From Clostridia bacterium (GTDB lineage Bacteria > Bacillota > Clostridia > UBA1381): a stretch of DNA of 41,351 nt. Where the stretch lies: contig CAADTH010000011.1 in the NCBI GenBank assembly GCA_900751885.1, positions 1 to 41,351 of the forward strand, in the 5' to 3' direction. Positions 32,073 to 40,787 of this stretch are shown piece by piece. The notes beneath the pieces are model-generated. The model worked only from the letters and a program-made list of their open reading frames with translations. It was not told the origin of the DNA and made no database searches. A program made the translations under genes and the position numbers. How positions within the stretch are numbered: position 1 is the first letter of the stretch; every line of letters begins with the position of its first letter.

Positions 32073-34250
32073 ATGTCAAAAATATTGGTGCTGGCGGAAA
32101 AGCCGTCCGTCGGAAAAGAAATCGCTCGCGTACTCGGATGCCGAAGGCAAAACGGCGGAAGCATTGTGGGCGACAAATACATCGTCACTTGGGCGCTTGG
32201 GCACCTTGTGGAGCTGGCAGACCCAGAATATTATGGGGAGCAGTATAAAAAATGGGACATGCAGACGCTCCCCATGCTCCCGAAAAGGATGTCGCTCAAG
32301 GTCATTCCGCAGACATCGAAGCAATACTCTGTGGTCAAAAAGCTTTTGAGAAGTCCTGAGGTATCCTCGCTTGTCATCGCGACAGACGCAGGGCGTGAGG
32401 GGGAGCTGGTCGCACGGTGGATTATCGAGCTGGCAGGCTTCCATAAGCCAATCAAACGGCTGTGGATTTCATCGCAGACAGACAAGGCAATCCGCGACGG
32501 ATTTGCACACCTTGCGGATGGACGGGATTATGAAAATCTTTATCAATCCGCGCAAGCACGCGCAGAAGCGGACTGGCTGGTTGGTCTGAATGTCACACGT
32601 GCGCTCACCTGCAAATTTAACGCTCAGCTCTCCGCCGGACGCGTCCAAACTCCGACGCTTTCACTGATTGTCGAGCGTGAAAAGGAAATCCGTAAATTTT
32701 CCCCAAAGGAATATTGGACCGTGAATGCGGATTTGGGACGGTTTTTCGTTACGTGGCATGACCAAAAAAATCAGACAGCAATGTTTGACAGAGAAAAAGC
32801 GGAGACAATTACAAAGAAAATTCAAAATAAGGAATTTCGCGCGGTGATGGTCAAGCGCACGGACAAGCGCACCCCTTCCCCGATGCTCTACGACTTAACC
32901 GAGCTTCAGCGCGACGCAAATAAGATGTATGGCTATTCAGCAAAACAAACTTTGTCCATCATGCAACGGCTGTATGAGTATTATAAGGTGCTGACCTATC
33001 CGAGAACGGATTCGAGGTATCTGACAAGCGATATCGTGCCAACGCTTCCGGAGCGTCTGCGCGCGGTATCAGTGGGTGACTTTGCTCCATTTACAAAGGA
33101 GATTCTATCCGGCAAAAAACAGATTGCAAGGGCGTGTGTCAACAACCAAAAGGTGTCTGACCATCATGCCATCATCCCAACCGAACAACGCCCGGATTTG
33201 CTTTCTATGTCCAATGAAGAACGGCGCATTTATGTGCTTGTGGTCAAGCGGTTTTTATCCTGCTTTTATCCTGCCTACACCTACCGCTCGGTTCGTGCTG
33301 AGCTTGTGTGCGAGGGAGAAAACTTTTACGCCACAGGACGGGAAATCGTGGACTATGGATGGAAAAAAATCTATAACAATTCCCTGTCTGAGGATGAGGT
33401 GGAGGAAAACGAGCAAACGCTTCCAGCTATCACCAATGGGGACACATTTCTCTGTAAGGGCATTCAGCTGAAATCAGGGCATACCAAGCCACCGGCACGC
33501 TACACAGAGGCAACACTATTATCCGCGATGGAAAATCCGTCCCGCTTCATCTCTGACCAAAAAATGAAGGAGTATATCGGCGGCGGACTGGGAACTCCTG
33601 CAACACGCGCGGACATCATCGAAAAACTTTTTTCCACCTTTTATGTGGAGAGAAGCGGAAACTCCATTGTGCCAACCTCCAAGGGAATGCAGCTCATTGA
33701 GCTGGTTCCGCCGGATTTGAAAGAGCCTCTTCTCACAGCCAAGTGGGAAATGCAGCTCGATGCAATCAGCCGCGGCAAGGAGAAAAAGCAGGAATTTATC
33801 AGTGGAATCCGAAGCTATTCCACCAAGCTTGTGAATGATGTCAAGCATTCGGCTGCTACCTATGTGCATGACAACATGACAAAAAAGCCTTGCCCGAATT
33901 GCGGAAAGATGATGCTCTCTGTCAATGGGAAAAAGGGAAAGATGCTTGTGTGTCAGGACAGGGAATGCGGATACCGTGAGACGGTGAGTATGCTCACCAA
34001 CGCACGCTGTCCGAACTGCCACAAAAAGATGGAAATGTTCAAAAGTGGGGACAAAAAAAACTTCGTCTGCGTATGCGGATACAGAGAAAACGAGGACGCC
34101 TTTATCAAGCGGACACGCGGGTCGAAGAACGCCGCGTCCAAGGACTTTACAAAACAGTACCTGAGAAACCAAGGCAAACAGCAGGAGCCGGAGGGTGAGA
34201 GCGATTTTGCACGCGCGCTTCGTCTTGCCGCCCAGAAGAAAAAGAAATGA
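32073..34250 (+). CDS. topB: DNA topoisomerase III
   Basis: A 725-residue type IA topoisomerase that relaxes and decatenates DNA through a single-strand break. The Toprim domain starts at ILVLAEKPSVGKEIARVLG and holds IATDAGREGELVARWI with the metal-binding acidic residues. The active-site tyrosine is Tyr309 in LTYPRTDSRYL. GRVQTPTLSLIVEREKEI and GLGTPATRADIIEKL are also diagnostic. The C-terminus has two zinc-ribbon-like Cys clusters (CPNCGK...CQDREC and CPNCHK...CVC) and a Lys-rich end. The start has AAGGAG 7-8 bases upstream. A plasmid TraE-like copy is possible in principle, but the housekeeping setting beside rnpB argues for a chromosomal gene. Confidence 0.95.
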   Translation: MSKILVLAEKPSVGKEIARVLGCRRQNGGSIVGDKYIVTWALGHLVELADPEYYGEQYKKWDMQTLPMLPKRMSLKVIPQTSKQYSVVKKLLRSPEVSSLVIATDAGREGELVARWIIELAGFHKPIKRLWISSQTDKAIRDGFAHLADGRDYENLYQSAQARAEADWLVGLNVTRALTCKFNAQLSAGRVQTPTLSLIVEREKEIRKFSPKEYWTVNADLGRFFVTWHDQKNQTAMFDREKAETITKKIQNKEFRAVMVKRTDKRTPSPMLYDLTELQRDANKMYGYSAKQTLSIMQRLYEYYKVLTYPRTDSRYLTSDIVPTLPERLRAVSVGDFAPFTKEILSGKKQIARACVNNQKVSDHHAIIPTEQRPDLLSMSNEERRIYVLVVKRFLSCFYPAYTYRSVRAELVCEGENFYATGREIVDYGWKKIYNNSLSEDEVEENEQTLPAITNGDTFLCKGIQLKSGHTKPPARYTEATLLSAMENPSRFISDQKMKEYIGGGLGTPATRADIIEKLFSTFYVERSGNSIVPTSKGMQLIELVPPDLKEPLLTAKWEMQLDAISRGKEKKQEFISGIRSYSTKLVNDVKHSAATYVHDNMTKKPCPNCGKMMLSVNGKKGKMLVCQDRECGYRETVSMLTNARCPNCHKKMEMFKSGDKKNFVCVCGYRENEDAFIKRTRGSKNAASKDFTKQYLRNQGKQQEPEGESDFARALRLAAQKKKK

Positions 34251-34251
34251 T

Positions 34252-34280
34252 TTGCAAGGAATATCCACTTGTGATACAAT
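34252..34280 (+). promoter_or_regulatory. Promoter of the EutS/EutP-like pair
   Basis: TTGCAA (34252-34257) and TACAAT (34275-34280) are 17 bases apart, leaving a leader of about 120 bases before the start at 34409. The leader shows only weak hairpins, and I do not find the paired hairpins of an ANTAR-controlled eut leader or a B12 riboswitch. Confidence 0.6.
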
Positions 34281-34408
34281 AAATCTAGATAGCGCAAAGA
34301 AAGCACTGCATACACAGCGCTTCCTTATAAACGAATTTCACAGGCACGAGATGGCGCATCATGGCTCATTCTTATGCCTACCATACCAAATCAAAGAGGG
34401 AAGTTATT

Positions 34409-34789
34409 ATGGATTTACAGAAAATAGACCGGGATGAACACGGAAGACTTCGCATCATTCAGGAAACCGTCCCAGGCAAACAAATTACACTCGCTCACAT
34501 CATTGCAAGCCCTGACCCTGTCGTCTACCAAAAGCTCGGGCTCGATCCGGCTGTGGACTACTCAAAATCCGCCATCGGTATCATCACTGTCACGCCGAGC
34601 GAGACGGCAATTATCGCGGGGGATATTGCGACGAAAGCGTCCAACATTGAGCTTGGCTTCATCGACCGCTTCAGCGGTTCTCTGATTGTGTCCGGCTCTG
34701 TGTCGGATGTGACATCCGCCGTGGAGTCAGTCGTGAGCTATGTCAGGGAAAAGCTGGGTTTTGCCGTGTGTGAAATTACGCGGACATGA
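34409..34789 (+). CDS. Bacterial microcompartment shell protein, EutS/PduU type
   Basis: A 126-residue BMC-domain protein with the circularly permuted fold of EutS and PduU. The family core is clear: RIIQETVPGKQITLAHIIASP, AIGIITVTPSETAIIAGDIATKA, IELGFIDRFSGSLIVSGSV and the end CEITRT. Hexamers of such proteins form shell tiles of ethanolamine or propanediol microcompartments, with a central beta-barrel plug. The start at 34409 has GAGGGAAG upstream; a start at 34361 would add residues without a ribosome binding site. The next gene overlaps it by ATGA. No other shell or enzyme gene of a microcompartment is in the window. Confidence 0.92.
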   Translation: MDLQKIDRDEHGRLRIIQETVPGKQITLAHIIASPDPVVYQKLGLDPAVDYSKSAIGIITVTPSETAIIAGDIATKASNIELGFIDRFSGSLIVSGSVSDVTSAVESVVSYVREKLGFAVCEITRT

Positions 34790-35253
34790 AAAAAATTATT
34801 TTGATTGGGCGCAGTGAATGTGGAAAAACCACCCTGACTCAAGCGCTTCGCGGCGAGAAGATAGCCTACCATAAGACACAGTATGTCAACCATTTTGACG
34901 TGATTATCGACACGCCCGGCGAGTATGCTGAAACAAAAAATTTGGGAGGCGCACTTGCCGTATATTCCTATGAGGCAGACGTGGTGGGGCTTCTTTTGAG
35001 CGCAAGAGAGCCTTATTCGCTGTATCCGCCGTGTGTGACTGCGGCGGCAAACCGAGATGTGATTGGAATTGTGACGCAAACCGACCACCCGGGAGCAAAC
35101 GCGGCGCGTGCTGAGAGGTGGCTGCGGCTTGCAGGATGCAAAACCATCTTTTTCGTCAGCTCGTATACAGGCGAGGGTGTGTGGAAAATCTTAGAGTATC
35201 TGCGCGAGGACGGCGACGTAATGCCATGGGATGGGGAAAATCAGAAGAAATAA
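34786..35253 (+). CDS. EutP/PduV-family small GTPase
   Basis: A 155-residue P-loop protein. Walker A/G1 GRSECGKTT is at residues 8-16, the G3 motif is IDTPGEYAE, and IGIVTQTDHPGANAARAERWL follows where the G4 NKxD motif would be, here TQTD. These are the marks of EutP/PduV, proteins co-encoded with EutS/PduU and implicated in acetate-kinase-like activity or in positioning microcompartments. The start overlaps the shell gene stop (ATGA), so the two are translationally coupled. A terminator follows at 35314, closing a two-gene unit. Confidence 0.92.
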   Translation: MKKIILIGRSECGKTTLTQALRGEKIAYHKTQYVNHFDVIIDTPGEYAETKNLGGALAVYSYEADVVGLLLSAREPYSLYPPCVTAAANRDVIGIVTQTDHPGANAARAERWLRLAGCKTIFFVSSYTGEGVWKILEYLREDGDVMPWDGENQKK

Positions 35254-35313
35254 ATAAAGTGAAGCAGAGCGATAAAAAAGTTGAAATATTTGTGAAATAT
35301 GATGGAATAATGC

Positions 35314-35339
35314 AGAGCAGCATATGCTGCTCTTTTTTT
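35314..35339 (+). terminator. Terminator of the EutS/EutP-like pair
   Basis: AGAGCAGCAT (35314-35323) and ATGCTGCTCT (35324-35333) form a perfect palindrome followed by six T residues. Confidence 0.9.
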
Positions 35340-35359
35340 ATAAAAATAATTTGATTTTA

Positions 35360-35388
35360 CTGGAAATTTTTTAAAAACATGATATAAT
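35360..35388 (+). promoter_or_regulatory. Probable promoter before the small membrane protein gene
   Basis: A perfect TATAAT (35383-35388) has only a weak -35 (CTGGAA, 35360-35365) at 17 bases. Confidence 0.45.
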
Positions 35389-35438
35389 AAAAGAAAGAGC
35401 ATACCCTATTTTTCGACAGAATCAAAGGAGGATACATC

Positions 35439-35720
35439 ATGACAACACTACTTATGGTAATTACCCTTGTATGGCTTGGGATGGCAGGCTGGTGCGTATA
35501 CAAGCAAAAAACAGGCAGACGCACAGCTTTGTCGCTGTTTTTGATGCCTGGATTATGGCTGATTCTGATGATGGCGGATATTATCTCATTTTCGGCTATG
35601 CGCATTCCCATCATTATCCCAATCGCGGCAGGCATCATTTTATTTTCTGCATTCTGCACCTCATTTTTGAGTGCGGTTATCAGCTTCTCGAAGTGGGACA
35701 GGGGAGAGCTGACGCTGTGA
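35439..35720 (+). CDS. Small membrane protein of unknown function
   Basis: A 93-residue hydrophobic protein with three or four membrane segments (LLMVITLVWLGMAGWCVY, LFLMPGLWLILMMADII and IIIPIAAGIILFSAFC). I do not recognise a family. AAGGAGG lies 7 bases before the ATG, which strongly supports translation. Its stop overlaps the start of the SDR gene as GTGA, so the two are coupled. Confidence 0.75.
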   Translation: MTTLLMVITLVWLGMAGWCVYKQKTGRRTALSLFLMPGLWLILMMADIISFSAMRIPIIIPIAAGIILFSAFCTSFLSAVISFSKWDRGELTL

Positions 35721-36436
35721 ACCAGACCGTACTGATTACAGGCGGCGCGCGCGGCATCGGTGCACAGACGGTGCGCGAATTCGTGAAAAACGGCTACCAG
35801 ACCGCCTTTTGCTACGAGAAAAATATAGATGCCGCAAACGCCCTTGCAAAGGAGACAGGCGCGCTTGCCATTCGTGCGGACGTTTCCGACTTCAAGCAGG
35901 TACACGAGATGGTCAGCACGCTCCATTCCCACTACGGCAATGTGGATGTGCTGGTCAACAACGCCGGGATTGCACAGCAGAAGCTGTTTTCCGATATTAC
36001 CGAGGATGACTGGGACAGGATGTTTGCTGTCAACAGCAAGGGATTATTTTTGTGTACCCAGGCAGTCCTGCCCGACATGATTCATAAAAAATGCGGCTCC
36101 ATTGTGAATGTATCATCAATTTGGGGAATTGCAGGCGCGTCGTGCGAGGTACACTACTCCGCGTCCAAGGCGGCGGTGATTGGATTCACCAAGGCGCTTG
36201 CCAAGGAGGTCGGACTATCTGGAATCCGCGTCAACTGTGTTGCGCCGGGCGTGGTAGATACTGACATGAATCAAAATTTGGACAGGGAAACAATGGATGC
36301 CCTGAAGGAGGAGACCCCACTTTGCCGCATTGGCACGGCGGCGGATATTGCAAAGAGCATCCTCTTTTTTGCGTCGCCTGCTTCTGAGTTTATCACAGGA
36401 CAGGTTCTAAGTCCAAACGGTGGCATCGTAATTTAG
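35717..36436 (+). CDS. SDR-family reductase, FabG-like, possibly EF-P 5-aminopentanone reductase (YmfI-like)
   Basis: A 239-residue short-chain dehydrogenase/reductase: cofactor loop TGGARGIGA near the N-terminus, NNAG motif, catalytic Ser in VSSIWGIAGAS, and Tyr/Lys in YSASK. The C-terminal GQVLSPNGG is usual for FabG-like enzymes. The combination SIWGIAGASCEVHYSASKAAV and ETPLCRIGTAADIA resembles the YmfI group, which reduces the 5-aminopentanone group on translation factor EF-P, but a general 3-oxoacyl-ACP reductase cannot be excluded. I take the GTG at 35717 as start, in GTGA overlap with the upstream stop and with GGGGAG before it; the frame stays open far upstream inside the membrane-protein gene. 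Confidence 0.82.
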   Translation: MNQTVLITGGARGIGAQTVREFVKNGYQTAFCYEKNIDAANALAKETGALAIRADVSDFKQVHEMVSTLHSHYGNVDVLVNNAGIAQQKLFSDITEDDWDRMFAVNSKGLFLCTQAVLPDMIHKKCGSIVNVSSIWGIAGASCEVHYSASKAAVIGFTKALAKEVGLSGIRVNCVAPGVVDTDMNQNLDRETMDALKEETPLCRIGTAADIAKSILFFASPASEFITGQVLSPNGGIVI

Positions 36437-36474
36437 TTTTAATAAAATATGTAAAATCCGGGTAAACTTTCGGT

Positions 36475-36500
36475 AAAACTGTCCGCAAAACAGTTTTTTT
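36475..36500 (+). terminator. Terminator after the SDR gene
   Basis: AAAACTGT (36475-36482) pairs with ACAGTTTT (36490-36497) and runs into further T residues. Confidence 0.7.
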
Positions 36501-36553
36501 CTGTTAAAATAAAACCGCTAAATCGAGTGATAAAAAAGAAAAGAGAACATACT

Positions 36554-37009
36554 ATGAAAACAGCAATTATTTATCACAGCGCGCATCATCAAAACACAAA
36601 GCAGCTTGTCGATGCCATCTGCCAAACGTACGCAGTTGATGCCTTTGAAGTGCCCGGCGCACAAAATATCCCCGTCTCTTCCTATGACTTGATTGGATTT
36701 GCGTCCGGCATTTATATGTCCCGATTTCACAAATCCCTGTTTGAGCTTGTCGAAGAATATCGGGAGGATTTGCGCGGCAAGTCTGCGTTCCTGCTGTTTA
36801 CCAGCGGCTCTGGAAATGCGTCGTACCAAGCGTCGTTTGCACAGGCTCTAGCCGAATGTGGATGCAAGGTACGCAGCTTTTACCAATGCCGCGGCTTTGA
36901 CACCTTCGGTCCGTGGAAGCTCATCGGCGGAATTGCAAAGAACCACCCAAACGAAGATGATATTAAAGGTGCATTGGCATTTTATGAATCGTGCATCATG
37001 CAAAAATAA
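36554..37009 (+). CDS. Flavodoxin-like protein
   Basis: A 151-residue protein with the flavodoxin fold. The FMN phosphate loop is IIYHSAHHQNTKQL near the N-terminus, and the strands around YDLIGFASGIYMSRFH and KSAFLLFTSGSGNAS provide the two FMN-contacting loops. Such proteins carry electrons in anaerobic metabolism or act as FMN-dependent oxidoreductases. I use the ATG at 36554; nine codons further upstream the frame has another ATG (36527) without a ribosome binding site. The Ppx/GppA gene begins 15 bases after the stop, so this is probably the first gene of the polyphosphate operon. Confidence 0.85.
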   Translation: MKTAIIYHSAHHQNTKQLVDAICQTYAVDAFEVPGAQNIPVSSYDLIGFASGIYMSRFHKSLFELVEEYREDLRGKSAFLLFTSGSGNASYQASFAQALAECGCKVRSFYQCRGFDTFGPWKLIGGIAKNHPNEDDIKGALAFYESCIMQK

Positions 37010-37024
37010 AAGGGAGGTGCGTGT

Positions 37025-38560
37025 ATGGCAAAATATAAAACCTTCGCCGCGGTGGATGTCGGTTCCACTGCAATCTCCATGAAAATTTTTGAGCTTGCGC
37101 GCCATGCGCCCATGCGTCAAATTGATTATATCCGCCACAATATCCCACTTGGCGGAGAGACCTATAACATTGGTAAAATCAGCTATGAATTGGTGGAGGA
37201 GACCTGCAGTGTGCTAAAGGAATTTGTGCGCATTATGCAGGAGTATCAGGTGGATTCCTACACTGCCTATGCCACGAGCGCGGTGCGCGAGGCACAAAAC
37301 AGCGCATATATTCTCGACCAGATTCTTCTTCGCACAGGACTCAAGGTGACTATTCTGAGTAATGAGGAGGAACGGTTTCTCCATAATAAGGCGCTCTCCT
37401 TTCAAATGAAGAATTTCAACCAGGTAATTGAATCCGGTGCGGCAATTGTGGACATCGGTTCCGGAAGCATTCAGATTTCCGTATACGAAAAGTCCAAGCT
37501 CTGTTCAACGCAGAATATCCGCCTCGGTTCACTTCGTATTTTGGAGCTTTTATCCACGCTGGAAGGTCAAACTTCTACATTCGGCTCTCTTTTGGAGGAA
37601 TACATTGAGACGAATGTGAATGTGTATCGCAGGCTGTACCTGCAGGACGCGGTATATGGAAACTTTATTGCTGTCGGCGGTGAGGTGGAATACATCAAGG
37701 CAGTGTGCAAAAAGCCAAAGGATTCCTATTTGAGCGTGGAAGATTTCGAGGAGGCATATGCCATCCTACGGCAGACCTCTGTGGAGGATGTGTGCAACAC
37801 ATATGCCATTCCATATCAAGACGCGATGCTTCTTCTCCCTGCCGTAATGACGTACAAAAAATTCATTGATTTGTTGATGCCAAAGGCAATTTTTACACCG
37901 GAACTTGGTCTGACGGATGGAATCGCAGTAGAATTTGCTGAAGCAAATAAATATTTTGAAAGCGACCACGATTTTAGCGGCGATATTTTGTCGAGCGCGC
38001 GGTTTTGCGCGCAAAAATATCACTGTGATAGGAAGCACGAAGCGGATGTGGAAAAAAAGGCAGTCGTGATTTTTAACGCGCTCTCCAAAAGCTTTGGGCT
38101 TGGCAAACGTGACCGCCTGCTTCTGCGCATCGCGGCAATTCTGCACGACACGGGACTATTTTTGAATCTCAATCACTATTCCAAATATTCGTGCAGTATC
38201 GTACAATCATATGATATTCTAGGACTTTCCGAAAAGGAGCATCAAATCGTGGCATATACTACGCTGTATCATGCAAAAAACATTTTTGAGGATGACTATA
38301 TTTATCATTCCTTCTCGAAAAGCCGCAAGCTTCTCATCTCAAAACTGACCGCAATTTTAGCGCTTGCCAAAGCGCTCGACGCGGCGCATACGCAAAAAAT
38401 TTCAGACATCCATGTGTCGCTTCGTGAAAACCGGCTTCTGGTGACAGCACAGACGGATGAGGATATCACGATGGAAAAGTGGCAGTTTCAAACGGCAGGC
38501 GGCTTCTTTGAGGAAGTGTTCGGCGTAAAGCCGTCCTTAAAACAGAAGCGAACGCAATAG
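37025..38560 (+). CDS. Ppx/GppA exopolyphosphatase-family protein with HD-like C-terminal domain
   Basis: A 511-residue protein of the Ppx/GppA phosphatase family, which remove terminal phosphate from polyphosphate or pppGpp. The ASKHA-type N-terminal domain shows FAAVDVGSTAISMKIFEL, SYTAYATSAVREAQN and AAIVDIGSGSIQISVYE. The C-terminal part (about 315-490) is helical with LRIAAILHDTGLFLNLNHYSKYS, the HD-type segment found in the long forms. GGGAGG precedes the start. It is followed after 15 bases by polyphosphate kinase, which makes polyphosphate the likely substrate; pppGpp remains possible. Confidence 0.9.
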   Translation: MAKYKTFAAVDVGSTAISMKIFELARHAPMRQIDYIRHNIPLGGETYNIGKISYELVEETCSVLKEFVRIMQEYQVDSYTAYATSAVREAQNSAYILDQILLRTGLKVTILSNEEERFLHNKALSFQMKNFNQVIESGAAIVDIGSGSIQISVYEKSKLCSTQNIRLGSLRILELLSTLEGQTSTFGSLLEEYIETNVNVYRRLYLQDAVYGNFIAVGGEVEYIKAVCKKPKDSYLSVEDFEEAYAILRQTSVEDVCNTYAIPYQDAMLLLPAVMTYKKFIDLLMPKAIFTPELGLTDGIAVEFAEANKYFESDHDFSGDILSSARFCAQKYHCDRKHEADVEKKAVVIFNALSKSFGLGKRDRLLLRIAAILHDTGLFLNLNHYSKYSCSIVQSYDILGLSEKEHQIVAYTTLYHAKNIFEDDYIYHSFSKSRKLLISKLTAILALAKALDAAHTQKISDIHVSLRENRLLVTAQTDEDITMEKWQFQTAGGFFEEVFGVKPSLKQKRTQ

Positions 38561-38575
38561 AAAGGAGAACCGGCT

Positions 38576-40696
38576 ATGGCACAATATTCCTTGCCCAAAG
38601 ACTATATCAACCGGGAGCTCAGCTGGCTCGATTTTAATCTTCGTGTATTATCCGAGGCGCGCAACAAACACAATCCACTGTTTGAACGCCTGAAATTTCT
38701 TGCCATCACCTGCTCCAATCTGGATGAATTTTTTATGGTGCGCGTCGCGTCATTAAAGGATATGGTACATGCAGGATATCAAAAGCCAGATCCTGCAGGA
38801 CTGACCCCTGAAAGTCAGCTCGATGCGATTTCAGAAAAAACCCATAAGCTCGTCTCTCTCCAGTACCGCACCTATCTGCGTTCCCTATTGCCACAGCTTG
38901 AGGAAGAAGATATCGTACTCGTTGACCGCGAGCACCTATCCAAAGAGCAAAGGGTATTTATCCACCAGTACTTTAAAAACAACGTGTATCCTGTTCTGAC
39001 GCCGATGGCAGTGGATTCCTCTCGCCCGTTCCCTCTTATTTTGAATCAGTCGCTGAATATCTGCGCGCTCATCAAAAAGGGGGATGAGGAGGCGGCATTT
39101 GCTACAGTTCAGGTGCCGTCTGTGCTTGACCGCATGATTGCACTTCCTTCCAAAAAGGATGGCAAACGCTCGTTTATCCTTTTGGAGCAAATCATTGAGG
39201 AATACCTCCAGCTTTTGTTTATCGGCTATGACGTGCTATGCGCCTATCCGTACCGAATTATGAGAAACGCGGATTTGCCGATTGACGAGGAGGAGGCAGA
39301 GGATTTGCTTCAGGAAATCCAAAAACAGCTCCGCCGCCGTGAATGGGGCGAGGTGATCCGACTGGAGGTGGAGGAAGGTATCGATAGCCGCCTTTTGGAT
39401 ATTCTGAAGGAGGAGCTTGAAATTGGGGACGAGGATGTGTATAAAATCAACGGTCCGCTGGATTTGACCTTCTTAAATACACTATATCGTCTGGACGGAT
39501 ATGAACAGCTGAAATACCCTCCTTATACGCCGCAGTTTCCCCCAAGAGTACAGACAGACGATTTATTTTCCGCTATCCGAGAGGGTGACATCCTGCTCCA
39601 CCACCCGTTCGACAGCTTTGACCCAGTGGTAAACCTCATCAAAACTGCGGCACATGACCCAAATGTACTTGCCATCAAGCAGACGCTGTACCGCGTGAGT
39701 GGAAACTCACCGATTATTAAATATCTTTCAGAGGCCGCGGAAAATGGCAAACAGATTACTGTCCTGGTAGAGCTCAAGGCACGCTTTGATGAGGAGAATA
39801 ATATCATCTGGGCGAAAAAGTTGGAGCAGGCAGGCTGCCATGTGATTTATGGACTTTTGGGACTGAAAACGCATTCGAAAATTACAATCGTTGTCCGCCG
39901 CGAGGAGGATGGTATCCGTCGGTATGTGCATTTAGGGACAGGAAACTACAACGATATTACAGCACGGTTTTATACAGATCTTGGACTTCTCACCTGCTCC
40001 GAGCCAATCGGCGAGGATGCAACTGCAGTGTTTAATATGCTGTCTGGATTTTCCGAGCCGCCGAGCTGGAACAAGCTGATTTTAGCGCCGATTTGGCTTC
40101 GAAAAAAGGTTCTTGAATTGATTGAACGTGAGAGGAAAAATGCTGAAGCAGGAAAACCTGCAAAAATTATTGCGAAGATGAATTCACTGGTTGACCCCGA
40201 GGTGATTTGCGCACTGTACCGCGCATCACAAAGCGGTGTCAAAATTGATTTGATTGTCCGCGGCATCTGCTGTCTGCGCGCCCAAGTGCCAGGACTTTCC
40301 GATAACATTCATGTACGATCCATTATCGGCAGATACCTGGAGCACAGCCGCATTTTTTATTTTTACAATGATGGCTGGGAAAACCTTTATCTTTCCAGCG
40401 CGGACTGGATGCAGAGAAATCTTGACCGCCGGGTGGAGATTATGTTCCCAATTGAGGACAAAGCACTGAAAGACGAAGTCATGGAAATTCTGACCATCCA
40501 GTTATTGGATACCATGCGTGCGCATGTACAAACGGATGGTTTGTATGAGCGTATTGACCGCCGCGGAAAACCCTGTGTTGACTGTCAGATTTCATGTCAA
40601 AAACGGGCAGAAAAACACGCCATGCAACCACTCGAAGAGAAGTCCATCCTGTCGCGTACCTTTGTGCCAATTAAAAAAGAGGATGAAATGGAATAA
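38576..40696 (+). CDS. ppk1: Polyphosphate kinase 1
   Basis: A 706-residue enzyme that reversibly polymerises the gamma phosphate of ATP into polyphosphate. The N-terminal domain begins with YINRELSWLDFNLRVLSEA and ITCSNLDEFFMVRVASLKD. The two phospholipase-D-like C-terminal domains carry the autophosphorylated histidine, His433 in LKTHSKITIVV, and the second conserved histidine, His590 in YLEHSRIFYFYNDG, with VHLGTGNYND nearby. Length and motifs match PPK1. AAGGAG lies before the start. It is coupled in an operon with the Ppx-like phosphatase, so synthesis and breakdown are made together. The C-terminal end has a short Cys-containing stretch (KPCVDCQISCQK) that is not part of the usual core. 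Confidence 0.95.
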   Translation: MAQYSLPKDYINRELSWLDFNLRVLSEARNKHNPLFERLKFLAITCSNLDEFFMVRVASLKDMVHAGYQKPDPAGLTPESQLDAISEKTHKLVSLQYRTYLRSLLPQLEEEDIVLVDREHLSKEQRVFIHQYFKNNVYPVLTPMAVDSSRPFPLILNQSLNICALIKKGDEEAAFATVQVPSVLDRMIALPSKKDGKRSFILLEQIIEEYLQLLFIGYDVLCAYPYRIMRNADLPIDEEEAEDLLQEIQKQLRRREWGEVIRLEVEEGIDSRLLDILKEELEIGDEDVYKINGPLDLTFLNTLYRLDGYEQLKYPPYTPQFPPRVQTDDLFSAIREGDILLHHPFDSFDPVVNLIKTAAHDPNVLAIKQTLYRVSGNSPIIKYLSEAAENGKQITVLVELKARFDEENNIIWAKKLEQAGCHVIYGLLGLKTHSKITIVVRREEDGIRRYVHLGTGNYNDITARFYTDLGLLTCSEPIGEDATAVFNMLSGFSEPPSWNKLILAPIWLRKKVLELIERERKNAEAGKPAKIIAKMNSLVDPEVICALYRASQSGVKIDLIVRGICCLRAQVPGLSDNIHVRSIIGRYLEHSRIFYFYNDGWENLYLSSADWMQRNLDRRVEIMFPIEDKALKDEVMEILTIQLLDTMRAHVQTDGLYERIDRRGKPCVDCQISCQKRAEKHAMQPLEEKSILSRTFVPIKKEDEME

Positions 40697-40723
40697 ATTT
40701 TTATACAAAAGCAGAAAAATATA

Positions 40724-40752
40724 TTGTAATTTCAAACAAGCCGTGCTAGAAT
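40724..40752 (+). promoter_or_regulatory. Promoter of the 133-residue protein gene
   Basis: TTGTAA (40724-40729) and TAGAAT (40747-40752) are 17 bases apart, 35 bases before the start at 40788. Confidence 0.55.
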
Positions 40753-40787
40753 GAAAATAGAAATTTTGATTATATAGGTGGGAAGGT

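Noticed and set aside
34281..34408. ANTAR-target hairpins or B12 riboswitch before the EutS-like gene
   Set aside because: Only weak stems with mismatches are visible, and the conserved loop bases are not arranged as expected.
35471..35716. Upstream extension of the SDR frame by 82 codons
   Set aside because: The stretch overlaps a membrane-protein gene with a strong ribosome binding site, and SDR homology starts only after the GTG at 35717.
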